Below, piece after piece: positions 1 to 9,374 of a DNA stretch of 64,000 nucleotides. Origin of the DNA: Bacteroidota bacterium (GTDB lineage: Bacteria; Bacteroidota; Bacteroidia; AKYH767-A; 2013-40CM-41-45); contig JADKIH010000015.1 of the NCBI GenBank assembly GCA_016721305.1, positions 1-64,000 on the forward strand, written 5' to 3'. The position numbers and the translations under genes are program-made. Within the stretch, counting starts at the first letter, position 1, and the number at the start of each line of letters is the position of its first letter. A model generated the notes under the pieces. It was not told the origin of the DNA. It saw nothing but the letters and a program-made list of their open reading frames with translations, and ran no database searches.

Positions 1-1038
1 CTGGTTCTTTTTTAACAACACTATATAAGTAGGAAAGTGATCAGAGTAACCCGACATATAATTATCGAAATCATAAGTACGCTTCGGATAGCCTTTGTAT
101 TTTCCTGTTGTCTGAATCATCCATGGTTTGCTGAAGATATGTGCATCACGGAAGAAGAAACCTGATTGATCTTTATTCAGAAATCCGCTTGTCAGCATTA
201 TCTGATCAAATAAATTCCAGCTGTCGGCATACGCAAGTGTACCAATTCCTTTTTGGAAAGGATCAACCCATGGATTGAAGATTCCTCCGCGCGATACTTG
301 CTCTTTCTGTCCTTTAGCACCGAGAGTAACTGCTACACTCGGACTCACAGGATCATCGTTCAAGTCGCCCATGATGACGATTTTTGCATCAGGATTAATG
401 GCAGTAATTGAATCGACTTTATGTTTACACAATGCAGCAGCTGTTGCACGGCCCGGAGCACTAATCTCTTCTCCACCACGACGCGATGGCCAGTGATTCA
501 CCATCACAAACATATCTTCGCCGTCATATTTTCCGTACACGAATAAGATGTCGCGCGTTTTGCGAGCTGTACTATCAGCATTAAAGAGCGGAACAAAAAT
601 CGGTTCGCTTGAAATCACTTTGAAATACTTCGGATTGTAAAGCATGGCAACATCCACTCCACGATCGTCAGGCGAATCATAATGAACAATCTGGTAATTT
701 CTTGCTTTGAGCAACGGATGATTCACGAGGTCTTTTAAGACAGCTTCATTTTCAATCTCGGCATTTCCGATAATTGAAAGTCCATCCGGTGTTACATCGG
801 TTCCGATCTGCGAAAGAACTTTTGCCAGATTTCCAATCTTATCGATGTACACTTCACCGGTGTAGTGCTTCGTGCCGCTTGGCAAAAACTCTTCATCACT
901 TTTCAGTGGGTCATTGATTGTGTCGTAAAAATTCTCCAGATTGTAAAATCCGATCAGTCCTACTTTGTAAGTGGTCTTCTGCGCCACTGCCTGAATCGAA
1001 AAGGCGATAAAAAATGCGATTGCGAGGTTTAATCTCAT
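1..1038 (-). CDS. Endonuclease/exonuclease/phosphatase family protein, exported, 3' end outside window
   Basis: The reading frame is open from ATG at 1038 to the window edge (346 codons, no stop), so the C-terminus may be missing. Residues 1-19 form a signal peptide ending AVAQ. The EEP-fold signatures are all visible: YNLENFYD (about 32-39), NAEIEN, NHWPSRRGGE, GDLNDDP and a late SDHFP. These carry the metal-binding and catalytic Asn/Glu/Asp/His residues of DNase I-like phosphodiesterases. It lies divergent to a TonB receptor and a DUF5689 lipoprotein, a combination seen in other Bacteroidota. A role in using extracellular nucleic acid or phosphate esters is inference; the fold assignment is firm, the substrate unknown. 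Confidence 0.85.
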   Translation of the reverse strand, partial: MRLNLAIAFFIAFSIQAVAQKTTYKVGLIGFYNLENFYDTINDPLKSDEEFLPSGTKHYTGEVYIDKIGNLAKVLSQIGTDVTPDGLSIIGNAEIENEAVLKDLVNHPLLKARNYQIVHYDSPDDRGVDVAMLYNPKYFKVISSEPIFVPLFNADSTARKTRDILFVYGKYDGEDMFVMVNHWPSRRGGEEISAPGRATAAALCKHKVDSITAINPDAKIVIMGDLNDDPVSPSVAVTLGAKGQKEQVSRGGIFNPWVDPFQKGIGTLAYADSWNLFDQIMLTSGFLNKDQSGFFFRDAHIFSKPWMIQTTGKYKGYPKRTYDFDNYMSGYSDHFPTYIVLLKKNQ

Positions 1039-1243
1039 CGATTTGAATTTTTTTGAGGGTGACAAACATACAAAAACCATGTTTGGGAAGGCAATTTTGC
1101 TGTGATTAATTGACCCTTACCCGAATGTTAGCAATTTGATGACATAGGGATAACGATTTTTTGCGTAAAATAGCTGATTATTAAGTTATTATTAAGGCCG
1201 GATGAATATGACTCACCATATTAGCCTCATAACCTAATTTGAT

Positions 1244-1251
1244 TAGCTTTG
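1244..1251 (+). promoter_or_regulatory. Likely -7 element of the TonB receptor gene
   Basis: TAGCTTTG matches the Bacteroidota sigma-factor -7 consensus TAnnTTTG and lies 36 bases before the receptor ATG. No clean TTG is present at the -33 position, so this is a moderate call. The rest of 1039-1287 is AT-rich and shows no other gene. Confidence 0.4.
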
Positions 1252-1287
1252 TCACCCCAAAATTATTTTTCAAAAGAACCATAGAAA

Positions 1288-4032
1288 ATGAGTTTGACGA
1301 AAAAACTACTATTCTTCCTTGTTCTCTTCTTACCTACGCTGGCCATGTCACAAACAGGCACAGTGAAAGGTACTGTCAAGGATGAAGCTAATCAACCTGT
1401 TGGATCTGCGAAGGTTCAGGTAAAAGGCACGGCATTGCAAACCACCACGGATGCAAATGGAGCCTATGAAATTAAAAACGTGCCATACGGTACTGCTACA
1501 ATTATTGTGGGCGACGAAGCAAATCCATCGTCAACTCAAAATGTAACGGTAGATAAAGCTGAAGTAACAGCCGACATCGTTTCACATGGTAATCCGGCTG
1601 AATCAACTGCCGTCGCAGGCGAAATTCCGACATTATCGCTCGGCGATGATGAAATCAAAGAAAGTACTTCACAAAACGTATCGAGCGTGCTTACTGCAGC
1701 TCGTGATCCGTTTGCCTCAGCAGCGAGCTTTGTGTTCAGTGCCGCTCGTTTCCGTATTCGCGGATACGAAGACGACAACTTTCCGACGCTGATGAACGGT
1801 GTTCTAATGACGGATCTGTCAAATGGTCGCAGCGAATACAATATATGGTCAGGCTTGAACGACGTTGTTCGCTCACGCGAAAACTCATACGGTTTGAATC
1901 CGACAACGTACTCTTTCGGTGGCGTTGGCGGTGTGTATGATATCGACAGCCGTGCTTCTCGTCAGCGTAAACAACTTTCGATTTCATATGCCGCGTCAAA
2001 TCGTACATATGATAACCGACTGATGATTACTTACGGTTCAGGTGTTCGCAGCAATGGCTGGGCTTATTCTCTTTCTTACTCACGCCGTTGGGCTGACGAA
2101 GGTTACGTAGACGGAACTTTCTATGATGGCCATTCATTCTTCGGTTCTTTGGAAAAAGTAATCAATACAAAACATTCAGTTTCCCTCACTGCATTTGCTG
2201 CAAAGACAAAAAACGGTCGTTCAGCTCCTGCAGTTCAGGAAATGTTCGATTTAGCAGGCTCACATTATTACAGCCCTAATTGGGGTTACCAAAATGGCGA
2301 AAAGAGAACTTCAGTAGTTGGCGATAATTTCCAACCAATGGCGATTCTCTCGCACAACTGGATAATCAACGACAAATCAACTCTCGAAACAGCAGTTTCT
2401 TATCAGTTCGGCAAAAACAAAGTTTCCGGAATCGACTGGTTCAATGCCGAAGATCCACGCCCGGATTACTATCGTTACCTCCCAAGTTTCGATCCGTCAT
2501 ACGGCGACAGTCCTTCATATACTACTGATTCTACTAATCTGGCCAACTACCTTTCTACACACGAAGGAGCACGTCAGATTCAATGGGACAAATTATACGA
2601 AGCAAATCAGCTTCACGACACTGCAAAATATGTACTCGCTAATCGTGTTATCGATGCAAAACGTCTTGGCTTCAACACCACTTACAATAATGCGTTAACC
2701 GATAACATCACTTTAACTGCAGGTTTAACTTACCAAAAGCAAGATCTCAACTACTACAAAGAAGTTGCTGACTTACTTGGCGGACAATATTTCGTCGACT
2801 TGAACCAGTTTGCCGATCAGACATCAGTTGAAGATTCAGCAATTATCCAAAACAATGCCGACAATCCGAATCGCAAAATTTACAAAGGCGACAAATACAA
2901 TTACGATTACACGGCGCACATCCAGCGTTCTGAGTTATGGGCACAGGCAACATTCAAGTATGAGAAAGTTGATCTCTTTGTTGCAGGTCAGTTTGTGATG
3001 ACAGATTTTCATCGCACAGGAAATGTCCGTAACGGTACATTCTACAACAACTCTTTAGGCGATTCTAAGAAATTCAGCTTTACTAGCCCATCCGTTAAAG
3101 GTGGAGCCACATACAAGATCAACGGCAGAAATTATATTTATGTAAATGGCGCAATGGTTAAACGTGCTCCGCTTTTCGAAAACACATTCATCTCTCCAAG
3201 AACACGTGATCTTGCAATCGACGGAATCGAAAACGAAGAAATCTCTACCGTAGAAGGTGGTTACCTCTTCCGCTCACCGAAATTCAAAGCACGTGCAACG
3301 GCTTACATGACACAATTCTCGAATATCAGCGACAATCGTTCATTCTATTACGACGATTTAAAGACATTCGTAAACTACGCCATCGTAGGCATCGCTAAAC
3401 GTCACACCGGTATCGAATTAGCTTTAGATGCAAACCTCGGTCACGGTTTCACGGCTTCTGCTGTAGCATCAATCGGTCAATTCATCTATACAGATCGTCC
3501 GACAGCAACTATCACACAGGATAACAAAGACACAGTATTGGCTAGCAATGATGTGATTTATGCAAAAAACCTCCGCGTAGCAGGAAGTCCTCAAAAGGCT
3601 TACACATTCGGAATCAACTACCGTTCAAAGCAATATTGGTTTGTTAACATTAACTTCAACTACTTCGACGATATTTACGTTGACTTCAATCCGGCTCGTC
3701 GTACGGCAAGCGGTTTGGAATACATCGATAACGGAACAGCAGCATGGGAACAAATTCTCGGTCAGGAAAAACGTGATGGTCAGTTTACAATGGACATCTC
3801 CGGTGGCTGGTCATGGAAAATGAACAACAAATTCAAATCATTAAAAGGAAATTCATTCCTCGTTCTGAATTTAGGTGTTACGAACATCCTTAATAATACA
3901 GATATCACGTCAACAGGATACGAACAACTTCGTTTTGATGTGGTGACTAAAGATATCAATACATTCCCTGCAAAATATGCATACGGTTACGGTGCCACTT
4001 ATTTTGCAAGCTTAACATTCCGTTTTAACTAA
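1288..4032 (+). CDS. TonB-dependent receptor with CarboxypepD_reg-like N-terminal domain
   Basis: This 914-residue outer-membrane receptor has a signal peptide (1-21, ending AMSQ), a beta-sandwich carboxypeptidase-regulatory-like domain (about 23-105, opening TGTVKGTVKDEANQPV), a plug domain (about 115-230, with RFRIRGYEDDNFP) and a large barrel that ends in LTFRFN, a typical terminal strand with an aromatic residue. Such receptors import a ligand using energy from TonB-ExbBD. The next gene, 35 bases downstream, is a DUF5689 lipoprotein, probably co-transcribed. There is no SusD homologue, so it is not a standard glycan SusCD pair. The divergent nuclease hints at nucleic-acid or phosphate-linked substrates, which is inference. 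Confidence 0.9.
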   Translation: MSLTKKLLFFLVLFLPTLAMSQTGTVKGTVKDEANQPVGSAKVQVKGTALQTTTDANGAYEIKNVPYGTATIIVGDEANPSSTQNVTVDKAEVTADIVSHGNPAESTAVAGEIPTLSLGDDEIKESTSQNVSSVLTAARDPFASAASFVFSAARFRIRGYEDDNFPTLMNGVLMTDLSNGRSEYNIWSGLNDVVRSRENSYGLNPTTYSFGGVGGVYDIDSRASRQRKQLSISYAASNRTYDNRLMITYGSGVRSNGWAYSLSYSRRWADEGYVDGTFYDGHSFFGSLEKVINTKHSVSLTAFAAKTKNGRSAPAVQEMFDLAGSHYYSPNWGYQNGEKRTSVVGDNFQPMAILSHNWIINDKSTLETAVSYQFGKNKVSGIDWFNAEDPRPDYYRYLPSFDPSYGDSPSYTTDSTNLANYLSTHEGARQIQWDKLYEANQLHDTAKYVLANRVIDAKRLGFNTTYNNALTDNITLTAGLTYQKQDLNYYKEVADLLGGQYFVDLNQFADQTSVEDSAIIQNNADNPNRKIYKGDKYNYDYTAHIQRSELWAQATFKYEKVDLFVAGQFVMTDFHRTGNVRNGTFYNNSLGDSKKFSFTSPSVKGGATYKINGRNYIYVNGAMVKRAPLFENTFISPRTRDLAIDGIENEEISTVEGGYLFRSPKFKARATAYMTQFSNISDNRSFYYDDLKTFVNYAIVGIAKRHTGIELALDANLGHGFTASAVASIGQFIYTDRPTATITQDNKDTVLASNDVIYAKNLRVAGSPQKAYTFGINYRSKQYWFVNINFNYFDDIYVDFNPARRTASGLEYIDNGTAAWEQILGQEKRDGQFTMDISGGWSWKMNNKFKSLKGNSFLVLNLGVTNILNNTDITSTGYEQLRFDVVTKDINTFPAKYAYGYGATYFASLTFRFN

Positions 4033-4067
4033 TCCATTCGCTAACAAAAAAAACTACAATAGATAAG

Positions 4068-5489
4068 ATGAAAAGAGCCAATCAAATTCTCCGTTACACA
4101 TTCATTATGATGTTAGCGGCTTTGACATTCACCTCTTGCGTGAAAAAAGAATACGATGATATCGAGACCCTCAATGTGGATCCGAATCTGACCACAACAC
4201 ACACCATCAAACAATTCCAGGCACTTGCAACAGGTTCTACACCGGTTCAAATCACGACTGATGTAATCGTTGCAGGTATCGTAGTTGGTGATGACGCTTC
4301 AGGTAATATTTACAAGAAGATCATTCTTCAACAAGATTCATCCGGTATCGCTATTCAGGTTGACGTAACAAACTTCAACACCGAATACCCTATCGGTCGC
4401 CACGTGTATGTAAAATGCAAAGGCCTTTACATTGCGAACAATAGCGGAAACTACGAAATCGGTGTTAACGGCGGTTCTTCAGCAGGTCGTATTCCTGCAA
4501 ACCTCCTTCCACAATACCTTGTAAAAGGAAAATGGGGACAAACAGTTACGCCAATGGTATTCCCTGTTGCATCAACTTTAACTGCAGGAACAGTACCTAC
4601 TAACACATTAGTTAAATTCGAAGAAGTTGAATTCGAATCTGGCGCTAATGGTGTTTCATGGGCGAATGGCTCATCATCTAATTACAATATCGAAGATTGT
4701 GCTGCTATTCCTAATACACTCGTAGTATACACAAGCTCATATTGCACTTTTGCTCTCGACAAAACTCCGACAGGTAAAGGTACAATTCAGGGTATCTACA
4801 CTGTTTACAACGGAGCAGGTGAATTACAAATTCGCGACACTTACGATGTCGACATGGATGGTGTTCGTTGCGATGGTTCTACAGGTGTTCCTACACAAAT
4901 GCCGGTTGACAGCGTTCGTTTGCTCGATCCGGGTGCAGGTGTAACTTACCTTCCGGGTGATAAATTCATTCGCGTAGTTGTTACAACTGATTACTCTACA
5001 TCAATGATTACGGCTAAAAACATGTATTGCCAGGATGCAACAGGTGCAATTCAGGTTCGCTTCACGGCATCGAATACGTTTGCAGTAGGAACTGAACTTG
5101 ATATCAATGTTTCAGGTATGGAATTGTCGACTTTTGCCGGTGTTCTTCAAATCAATAACGTTCCGCTTGGCAATGCAACTGTTCACTCACCAGCAACACT
5201 TAACATTACTCCAAGAACAGCAACGATTGCCGATATCAATGCTAACTACGCAGCTTGGGAAGGTCAATTGGTAAAAATCACCGGAGCTACCATTACAGGA
5301 ACAGGAACATACAGCGGTAGCCAAACACTTACCGACGCAACAGGAACTATCACACTCTTCACAACTTCTTCCGCAACATTTGCAGGAAGCAGCTATCCGA
5401 CAGGAACAGTGAGCGTAACCGGTGTTCTTACAGAATACAATGGCACAAAAGAAATCCTCATTCGTAATCCTACGAACGACGTACAATAA
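4068..5489 (+). CDS. DUF5689-type surface lipoprotein
   Basis: The 473-residue product starts with a lipoprotein signal ending at Cys24 (FTSC followed by VKKEYDD). The N-terminal half, about 35-260, resembles DUF5689: an OB-fold-like segment with a VIVAGIVVGDDASGNIYKK strand. Related beta-rich segments follow at about 275-380 and 385-473, the last with WEGQLVKITG and a TGTG-rich end, so it looks like repeated OB-like modules. It follows the TonB receptor closely and probably acts with it at the cell surface, for example as a ligand-binding partner. The biochemical function is not known from the sequence. Confidence 0.75.
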   Translation: MKRANQILRYTFIMMLAALTFTSCVKKEYDDIETLNVDPNLTTTHTIKQFQALATGSTPVQITTDVIVAGIVVGDDASGNIYKKIILQQDSSGIAIQVDVTNFNTEYPIGRHVYVKCKGLYIANNSGNYEIGVNGGSSAGRIPANLLPQYLVKGKWGQTVTPMVFPVASTLTAGTVPTNTLVKFEEVEFESGANGVSWANGSSSNYNIEDCAAIPNTLVVYTSSYCTFALDKTPTGKGTIQGIYTVYNGAGELQIRDTYDVDMDGVRCDGSTGVPTQMPVDSVRLLDPGAGVTYLPGDKFIRVVVTTDYSTSMITAKNMYCQDATGAIQVRFTASNTFAVGTELDINVSGMELSTFAGVLQINNVPLGNATVHSPATLNITPRTATIADINANYAAWEGQLVKITGATITGTGTYSGSQTLTDATGTITLFTTSSATFAGSSYPTGTVSVTGVLTEYNGTKEILIRNPTNDVQ

Positions 5490-5519
5490 TATTTCTCTTG
5501 TCTAACCAACAACGAAGAG

Positions 5520-5545
5520 CGCCGGCAATTTGCCGGCGTTTTTCG
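5520..5545. terminator. Bidirectional rho-independent terminator
   Basis: An 8-bp GC-rich stem (CGCCGGCA / TGCCGGCG) with a 3-base loop is followed by TTTTTCGTTTT. It lies between the convergent DUF5689 gene and the hydrolase gene. Confidence 0.85.
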
Positions 5546-5557
5546 TTTTAGGGTTTT

Positions 5558-6322
5558 CTATTTTAGAAAGAGAATGGTCTTTTCAAAAAACTCTTTAGGA
5601 TTTTCCGCATGCAGCCAGTGACCGGCATTTGAAATTGTGTCGATGCTTACATTTGAAAAACGAGACCGTATCTCGGCATCATCGCTCTCGTTGATATAAC
5701 CCGAGCGCGAGCCTTTTAAAAATAAAGTCGGCGTATTTATAAGATCATTCCCCGGAAGTGCCTTCCCGATTTCTCCGATATTCTTTTCTATTTCCGCCAA
5801 ACCAAAACGCCAGTCGAGCTGAGTTTCAGTTTTCCAGTATAAATTCTTCAGCAAAAACTGTATCGTGCCTTCGTCCTTCAAAGCAGCACGTAACTTTTCC
5901 TCTGCTTCTTTTCTCGAGGTAATATTCTCCACATCGACCGAATGTAGGGCAGCAAAAATCGACTGATGATGCGGGGCATATTTTCTGGGCGCAATGTCGG
6001 CTACGATCAGCTTGTGAAGTAGCTGCGGATATTTCATTGCAAAAAACATCGCCGTCTTCCCTCCCATTGAATGTCCTATGATAGAGCATTCCGAAAGTTT
6101 CTCATCGGCCATTAATTCCGCTAAATCGTCGGCCATAGCATCGTAACTAAAATCATGACTATGTTCACTCCTGCCATGATTTCGACTGTCGATGATGTAT
6201 ACAGCAAAACCTTTTTCGGCATAGGCCTTCGACAAAGTCGCCCAATTATCGCCCAGACCAAACAATCCATGCAAAATCAGCAGCGGAAATCCTTCACCGT
6301 TTTTTTTAAAGTAGAGCTTCAT
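5558..6322 (-). CDS. Alpha/beta-fold hydrolase (esterase-like)
   Basis: The 254-residue protein has the full alpha/beta-hydrolase layout: oxyanion-hole HGLFG at 18-22, the nucleophile elbow GHSMGG with Ser85, an acid residue probably in the LKGSRSGYINESD segment, and the catalytic His in NAGHWLHAE near the C-terminus. No signal peptide is present, so it acts in the cytoplasm. It resembles the YbfF-type short-chain esterases. Its ATG overlaps the TGA of pdxJ by four bases, so the two genes are translationally coupled in one operon. Substrate unknown. Confidence 0.85.
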   Translation of the reverse strand: MKLYFKKNGEGFPLLILHGLFGLGDNWATLSKAYAEKGFAVYIIDSRNHGRSEHSHDFSYDAMADDLAELMADEKLSECSIIGHSMGGKTAMFFAMKYPQLLHKLIVADIAPRKYAPHHQSIFAALHSVDVENITSRKEAEEKLRAALKDEGTIQFLLKNLYWKTETQLDWRFGLAEIEKNIGEIGKALPGNDLINTPTLFLKGSRSGYINESDDAEIRSRFSNVSIDTISNAGHWLHAENPKEFFEKTILFLK

Positions 6323-7038
6323 TTCGTTTTCAATTGACGTAAATACAATTGAACCGTATTTTCCAAACCAAAGTAAAGCGCATCGCTGATTACGGCATGA
6401 CCGATCGACACTTCGAGAATATTAGGGATCCGAGTAACGAAATAATTCAGATTGTCGAGATTTAGATCGTGACCGGCATTGAGTCCAAGTCCGCAATCTG
6501 TAGCCTCTTTAGATGCTTCCACAAAAGGAGCTATTGCCTTTTCACGATTTTCGGAATAATGTGCTGCATAAGATTCGGTGTACAATTCAACACGATCGCT
6601 TCCCGTTGCTTTTGCGGGAGCCATCATCGACGAATCGGCAGCGATGAAGATAGAAGCGCGAACGCCGTAGCTGTGAATTTCGGCAATCACATCTTTAAGA
6701 TACAAGCCATGCTCCTTCGTATTCCAACCTGCATTCGAAGTAAGTACATCGGGTGGATCAGGAACCAAAGTTGCCTGAGTTGGTCGGATATCTTTGATCA
6801 GATCTAAAAAATCACGCGACGGATAGCCTTCAATGTTAAACTCAGTAGTCACCACTTTTTTCAAATCGTACACATCTTGACGGCGAATATGCCGTTCATC
6901 GGGCCGGGGATGAACTGTAATACCATCCGCGCCAAAACGCTGAATTTCGACAGCTGCACGGACAACATCCGGAATCCGGCCGCCACGGGCATTTCGCAGA
7001 GTGGCAATTTTGTTGATGTTTACGCTTAAACGGGTCAT
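6319..7038 (-). CDS. pdxJ: Pyridoxine 5'-phosphate synthase
   Basis: PdxJ condenses 3-amino-2-oxopropyl phosphate with 1-deoxy-xylulose 5-phosphate in vitamin B6 synthesis. I place the start at the ATG at 7038, giving 239 residues, the usual family length, with the typical beginning MTRLSVNINKIATLRNARGG. A longer frame to 7125 exists but adds 29 untypical residues. Conserved segments include ADGITVHPRPDERHI (phosphate and substrate binding), the GLGLNAGHDLNL loop and the C-terminal SIGHAVISDALYFGL. It is followed with a 4-bp overlap by the alpha/beta hydrolase. Confidence 0.95.
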   Translation of the reverse strand: MTRLSVNINKIATLRNARGGRIPDVVRAAVEIQRFGADGITVHPRPDERHIRRQDVYDLKKVVTTEFNIEGYPSRDFLDLIKDIRPTQATLVPDPPDVLTSNAGWNTKEHGLYLKDVIAEIHSYGVRASIFIAADSSMMAPAKATGSDRVELYTESYAAHYSENREKAIAPFVEASKEATDCGLGLNAGHDLNLDNLNYFVTRIPNILEVSIGHAVISDALYFGLENTVQLYLRQLKTK

Positions 7039-7248
7039 CGGCTTATCATTGAATTGTAAAATTGAGCATAAAGATCGGAATAGAAAACTTAAGGCCTTAT
7101 TCTTGCCGTATATTAGTGAAAACAAAACGCTTAGAGAAAAGGGGAGAGAAAAGAAAGAACCTTCACCAAATTGTCAAAACCTTCCTGATTAAAATCCGTA
7201 AGTTTGGAGACTGAAAGCGTAGAGTACTGTAACTGCGAATAACCCACT

Positions 7249-7910
7249 ATGATTGCCAAAGAACTTATAAACGATTCATTTCCGCCGCTGAAACTAAGCG
7301 ACTCAGGTCTGAAGGCACTGAACTGGATGGAAGAATTCCGTCTGGAGCACCTGCCAATTGTGGATGGAGTGAATTATATTGGTTTGGCAAGCGAGGAAGA
7401 TATCCTTAAGCTCAGTGCGCTCGATCAGCCTTTGGCCAATCAAAATTACCGCTGATTAAGCCCTTTGTACGTTACAATCAGCCTGTATTTGAAGTTGTCA
7501 AATTGATTTCAAAAGACAAGCTTACCATCATCCCTGTTCTAGATGCAGGCGATCATTACATCGGACTGATCACTCTCTCCGACATTCTGAAGCATTATTC
7601 CGACAGCGGCATTTTCGACGATGCCAGCGGCGTTATCGTTCTCGAAGTCGGAGCGAAAAGTTATTCGATGAGTGAAATTGCTCACATCATTGAAACTGAA
7701 GATGCGCGTATCATCAGCAGTTACATTACGCCTAACCCTGAGAACGAAACGCTCGATCTTACTTTGAAAATCAATCAGCAAGAGCTGACCCGTATATTGT
7801 CCTCTTTTACCCGCCACGGATACTTCGTGAAGGAACACTATCATCAAAGCGAATTCATCGACGATATTCAGTCGCGTTACGATTCGCTGATGAATTATCT
7901 GGGAATCTAA
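7249..7910 (+). CDS. Two-CBS-domain protein, split by a one-base deletion near 7449
   Basis: Two adjacent frames belong to one protein. The first (ATG 7249) carries a CBS half ending DQPLANQNY and meets TGA at 7453-7455. The second frame, starting before its own TTG at 7503, reads LIKPFVRYNQPVFEVV and continues with the second CBS domain (TIIPVLDAGDHYIGLITLSDIL) and an ACT-like tail to 7910. Adding one C to the CC at about 7449-7450 gives QNYPLIKPFV and a continuous 220-residue protein. CBS pairs bind adenine nucleotides and regulate partner proteins. It precedes an Omp85 protein and nadK in what looks like one operon. A true pseudogene is possible but less likely given the other indels in this window. 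Confidence 0.75.
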
Positions 7911-7928
7911 TCGCATGCATAACGGGCG

Positions 7929-9365
7929 GTGGCTTCATATCTTTTGCCTGATTTTTTCCTGGCCTCTACAGCTTTATCACAGCCTGCGGCTTCAATCACG
8001 CAAACAATTCCCGCTTCTTCCGATACGCTCGATTCAACTCTAACTAAAGTTATTGTTGGCGACATTATCCTCATCGGAAACAACATCACAAAACCTTCTA
8101 TTCTTCTTCGTGAATTAACGTTTCACAAAGGCGATACGATAACACTTGGGGCGATCAACGAAGCAATCGTTCACAGCGAAGAAAATCTCCAAAACACATC
8201 ACTGTTTAATTCTGTGCGCATCAACTGGCTGCAGGATCATGACAAGGTGAACTTTTACATTCTCGTAACCGAGCGCTGGTATATCTTCCCGGTTCCGGTA
8301 TTTGAAATTGCCGAGAGGAATTTTAATGTGTGGTGGGAAACAAAAGATTTTTCGCGAGTTATTTACGGCGGAATTCTGAACTGGAATAATTTCAGAGGCA
8401 GAAACGAAACTGTCGCCGCAACAGTCAGACTAGGTTACATTCAACGTTTTAGTTTTTATTACAACTTTCCGTCGATATCCAGAAATCAAAAAACCGGCCT
8501 GACGTTGAGTTGGGCTTACTCGAGAAATCATCAGACTGCCGTAAAGACTATCGATAATAAAATTGTATACTTTAAAGATCCCGATAATTTTTCACGCAAA
8601 GAAACCGGTGGCTCTGTTGTTTTGTCGATTCGCCCTCATATACATGTCACACATTATTTCGAAGCAGCCTATCGTCACGTTTCTGTTGAAGACACGGTTC
8701 GCAAGCTCAATGAAATCTATCTGGACGCAGCTGCAGAGAGCAAAGTGACGTATTCAGTATTACGTTACTTCCTGAAAGTAGAACATCGCGATCTGGCTGT
8801 CTATCCCTCGCGCGGATATTACTTTGATCTTGAACTAATCAAATACGGCTTACCGTTGTTCAAAGAGAAAGTGGACATCGGTTATGCTTTATCACACATT
8901 AAATACAGCATCCCTTTATCGAAGCGATGGAATATCGGACTTGGACTGGCGGGAAAGTATACGATTGCCGGAACGATGCCTTATTATTTTACAAAAGGCT
9001 TGGGTTATGGGCGTGATTTTATTCGAGGCTATGAATACTACGTAATGGATGGAGCACATTTCGGGCTCCTTAAATCGAATCTCAGATTTACGCTCCTGCC
9101 CAAAAAAGAACTCCACGCCGGTTTTATTCCGCTGAACAAATTTGCCACTATTCCGTATGCATTTTATCTGAATCTGTTTACCGATGCCGGATACGTAAAA
9201 GATGAAATGACGGGAGAGTTTAACCCGTTAAGTAATTCCTGGCAATACGGCTATGGTGCAGGAATCGATTTTGTCACTTACTATGATATGGTATTCAGAC
9301 TCGAATATTCGTTTAACAAATTAGGAGAATCAGGAATTTTTCTCCATTTTACATCATCAATCTAA
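7929..9365 (+). CDS. Omp85/BamA-TamA family outer-membrane protein, start uncertain
   Basis: The 478-residue product has one POTRA-like segment (about 40-115, VIVGDIILIGNNITKPSILLR and following) and a C-terminal Omp85 barrel with the lid-lock-type motif GYGRDFIRGYEYY (about 355-367) and a final SGIFLHF strand. It is shorter than BamA, so it is an accessory Omp85 member. The frame opens at GTG 7929, but its leader has an Asp in the hydrophobic stretch. The ATG at 7915, in another frame, gives a better signal peptide (MHNGRWLHIFCLIFSWPL); one missing C near 7984 would join it to the body. It sits five bases after the CBS gene and ten before nadK. Confidence 0.8.
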   Translation: MASYLLPDFFLASTALSQPAASITQTIPASSDTLDSTLTKVIVGDIILIGNNITKPSILLRELTFHKGDTITLGAINEAIVHSEENLQNTSLFNSVRINWLQDHDKVNFYILVTERWYIFPVPVFEIAERNFNVWWETKDFSRVIYGGILNWNNFRGRNETVAATVRLGYIQRFSFYYNFPSISRNQKTGLTLSWAYSRNHQTAVKTIDNKIVYFKDPDNFSRKETGGSVVLSIRPHIHVTHYFEAAYRHVSVEDTVRKLNEIYLDAAAESKVTYSVLRYFLKVEHRDLAVYPSRGYYFDLELIKYGLPLFKEKVDIGYALSHIKYSIPLSKRWNIGLGLAGKYTIAGTMPYYFTKGLGYGRDFIRGYEYYVMDGAHFGLLKSNLRFTLLPKKELHAGFIPLNKFATIPYAFYLNLFTDAGYVKDEMTGEFNPLSNSWQYGYGAGIDFVTYYDMVFRLEYSFNKLGESGIFLHFTSSI

Positions 9366-9374
9366 GTCGGGTAC

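Noticed and set aside
5187..5486. Cys-rich minus-strand frame opposite the DUF5689 gene
   Set aside because: It lies antisense to a well-supported lipoprotein gene and its Cys/Ser content follows from Ala/Thr/Gly codons on the other strand.
7126..7248. Small plus-strand frame 7001-7192 upstream of the CBS gene
   Set aside because: It overlaps the 5' end of pdxJ antisense and has a lysine/glutamate-rich low-complexity end without family features.
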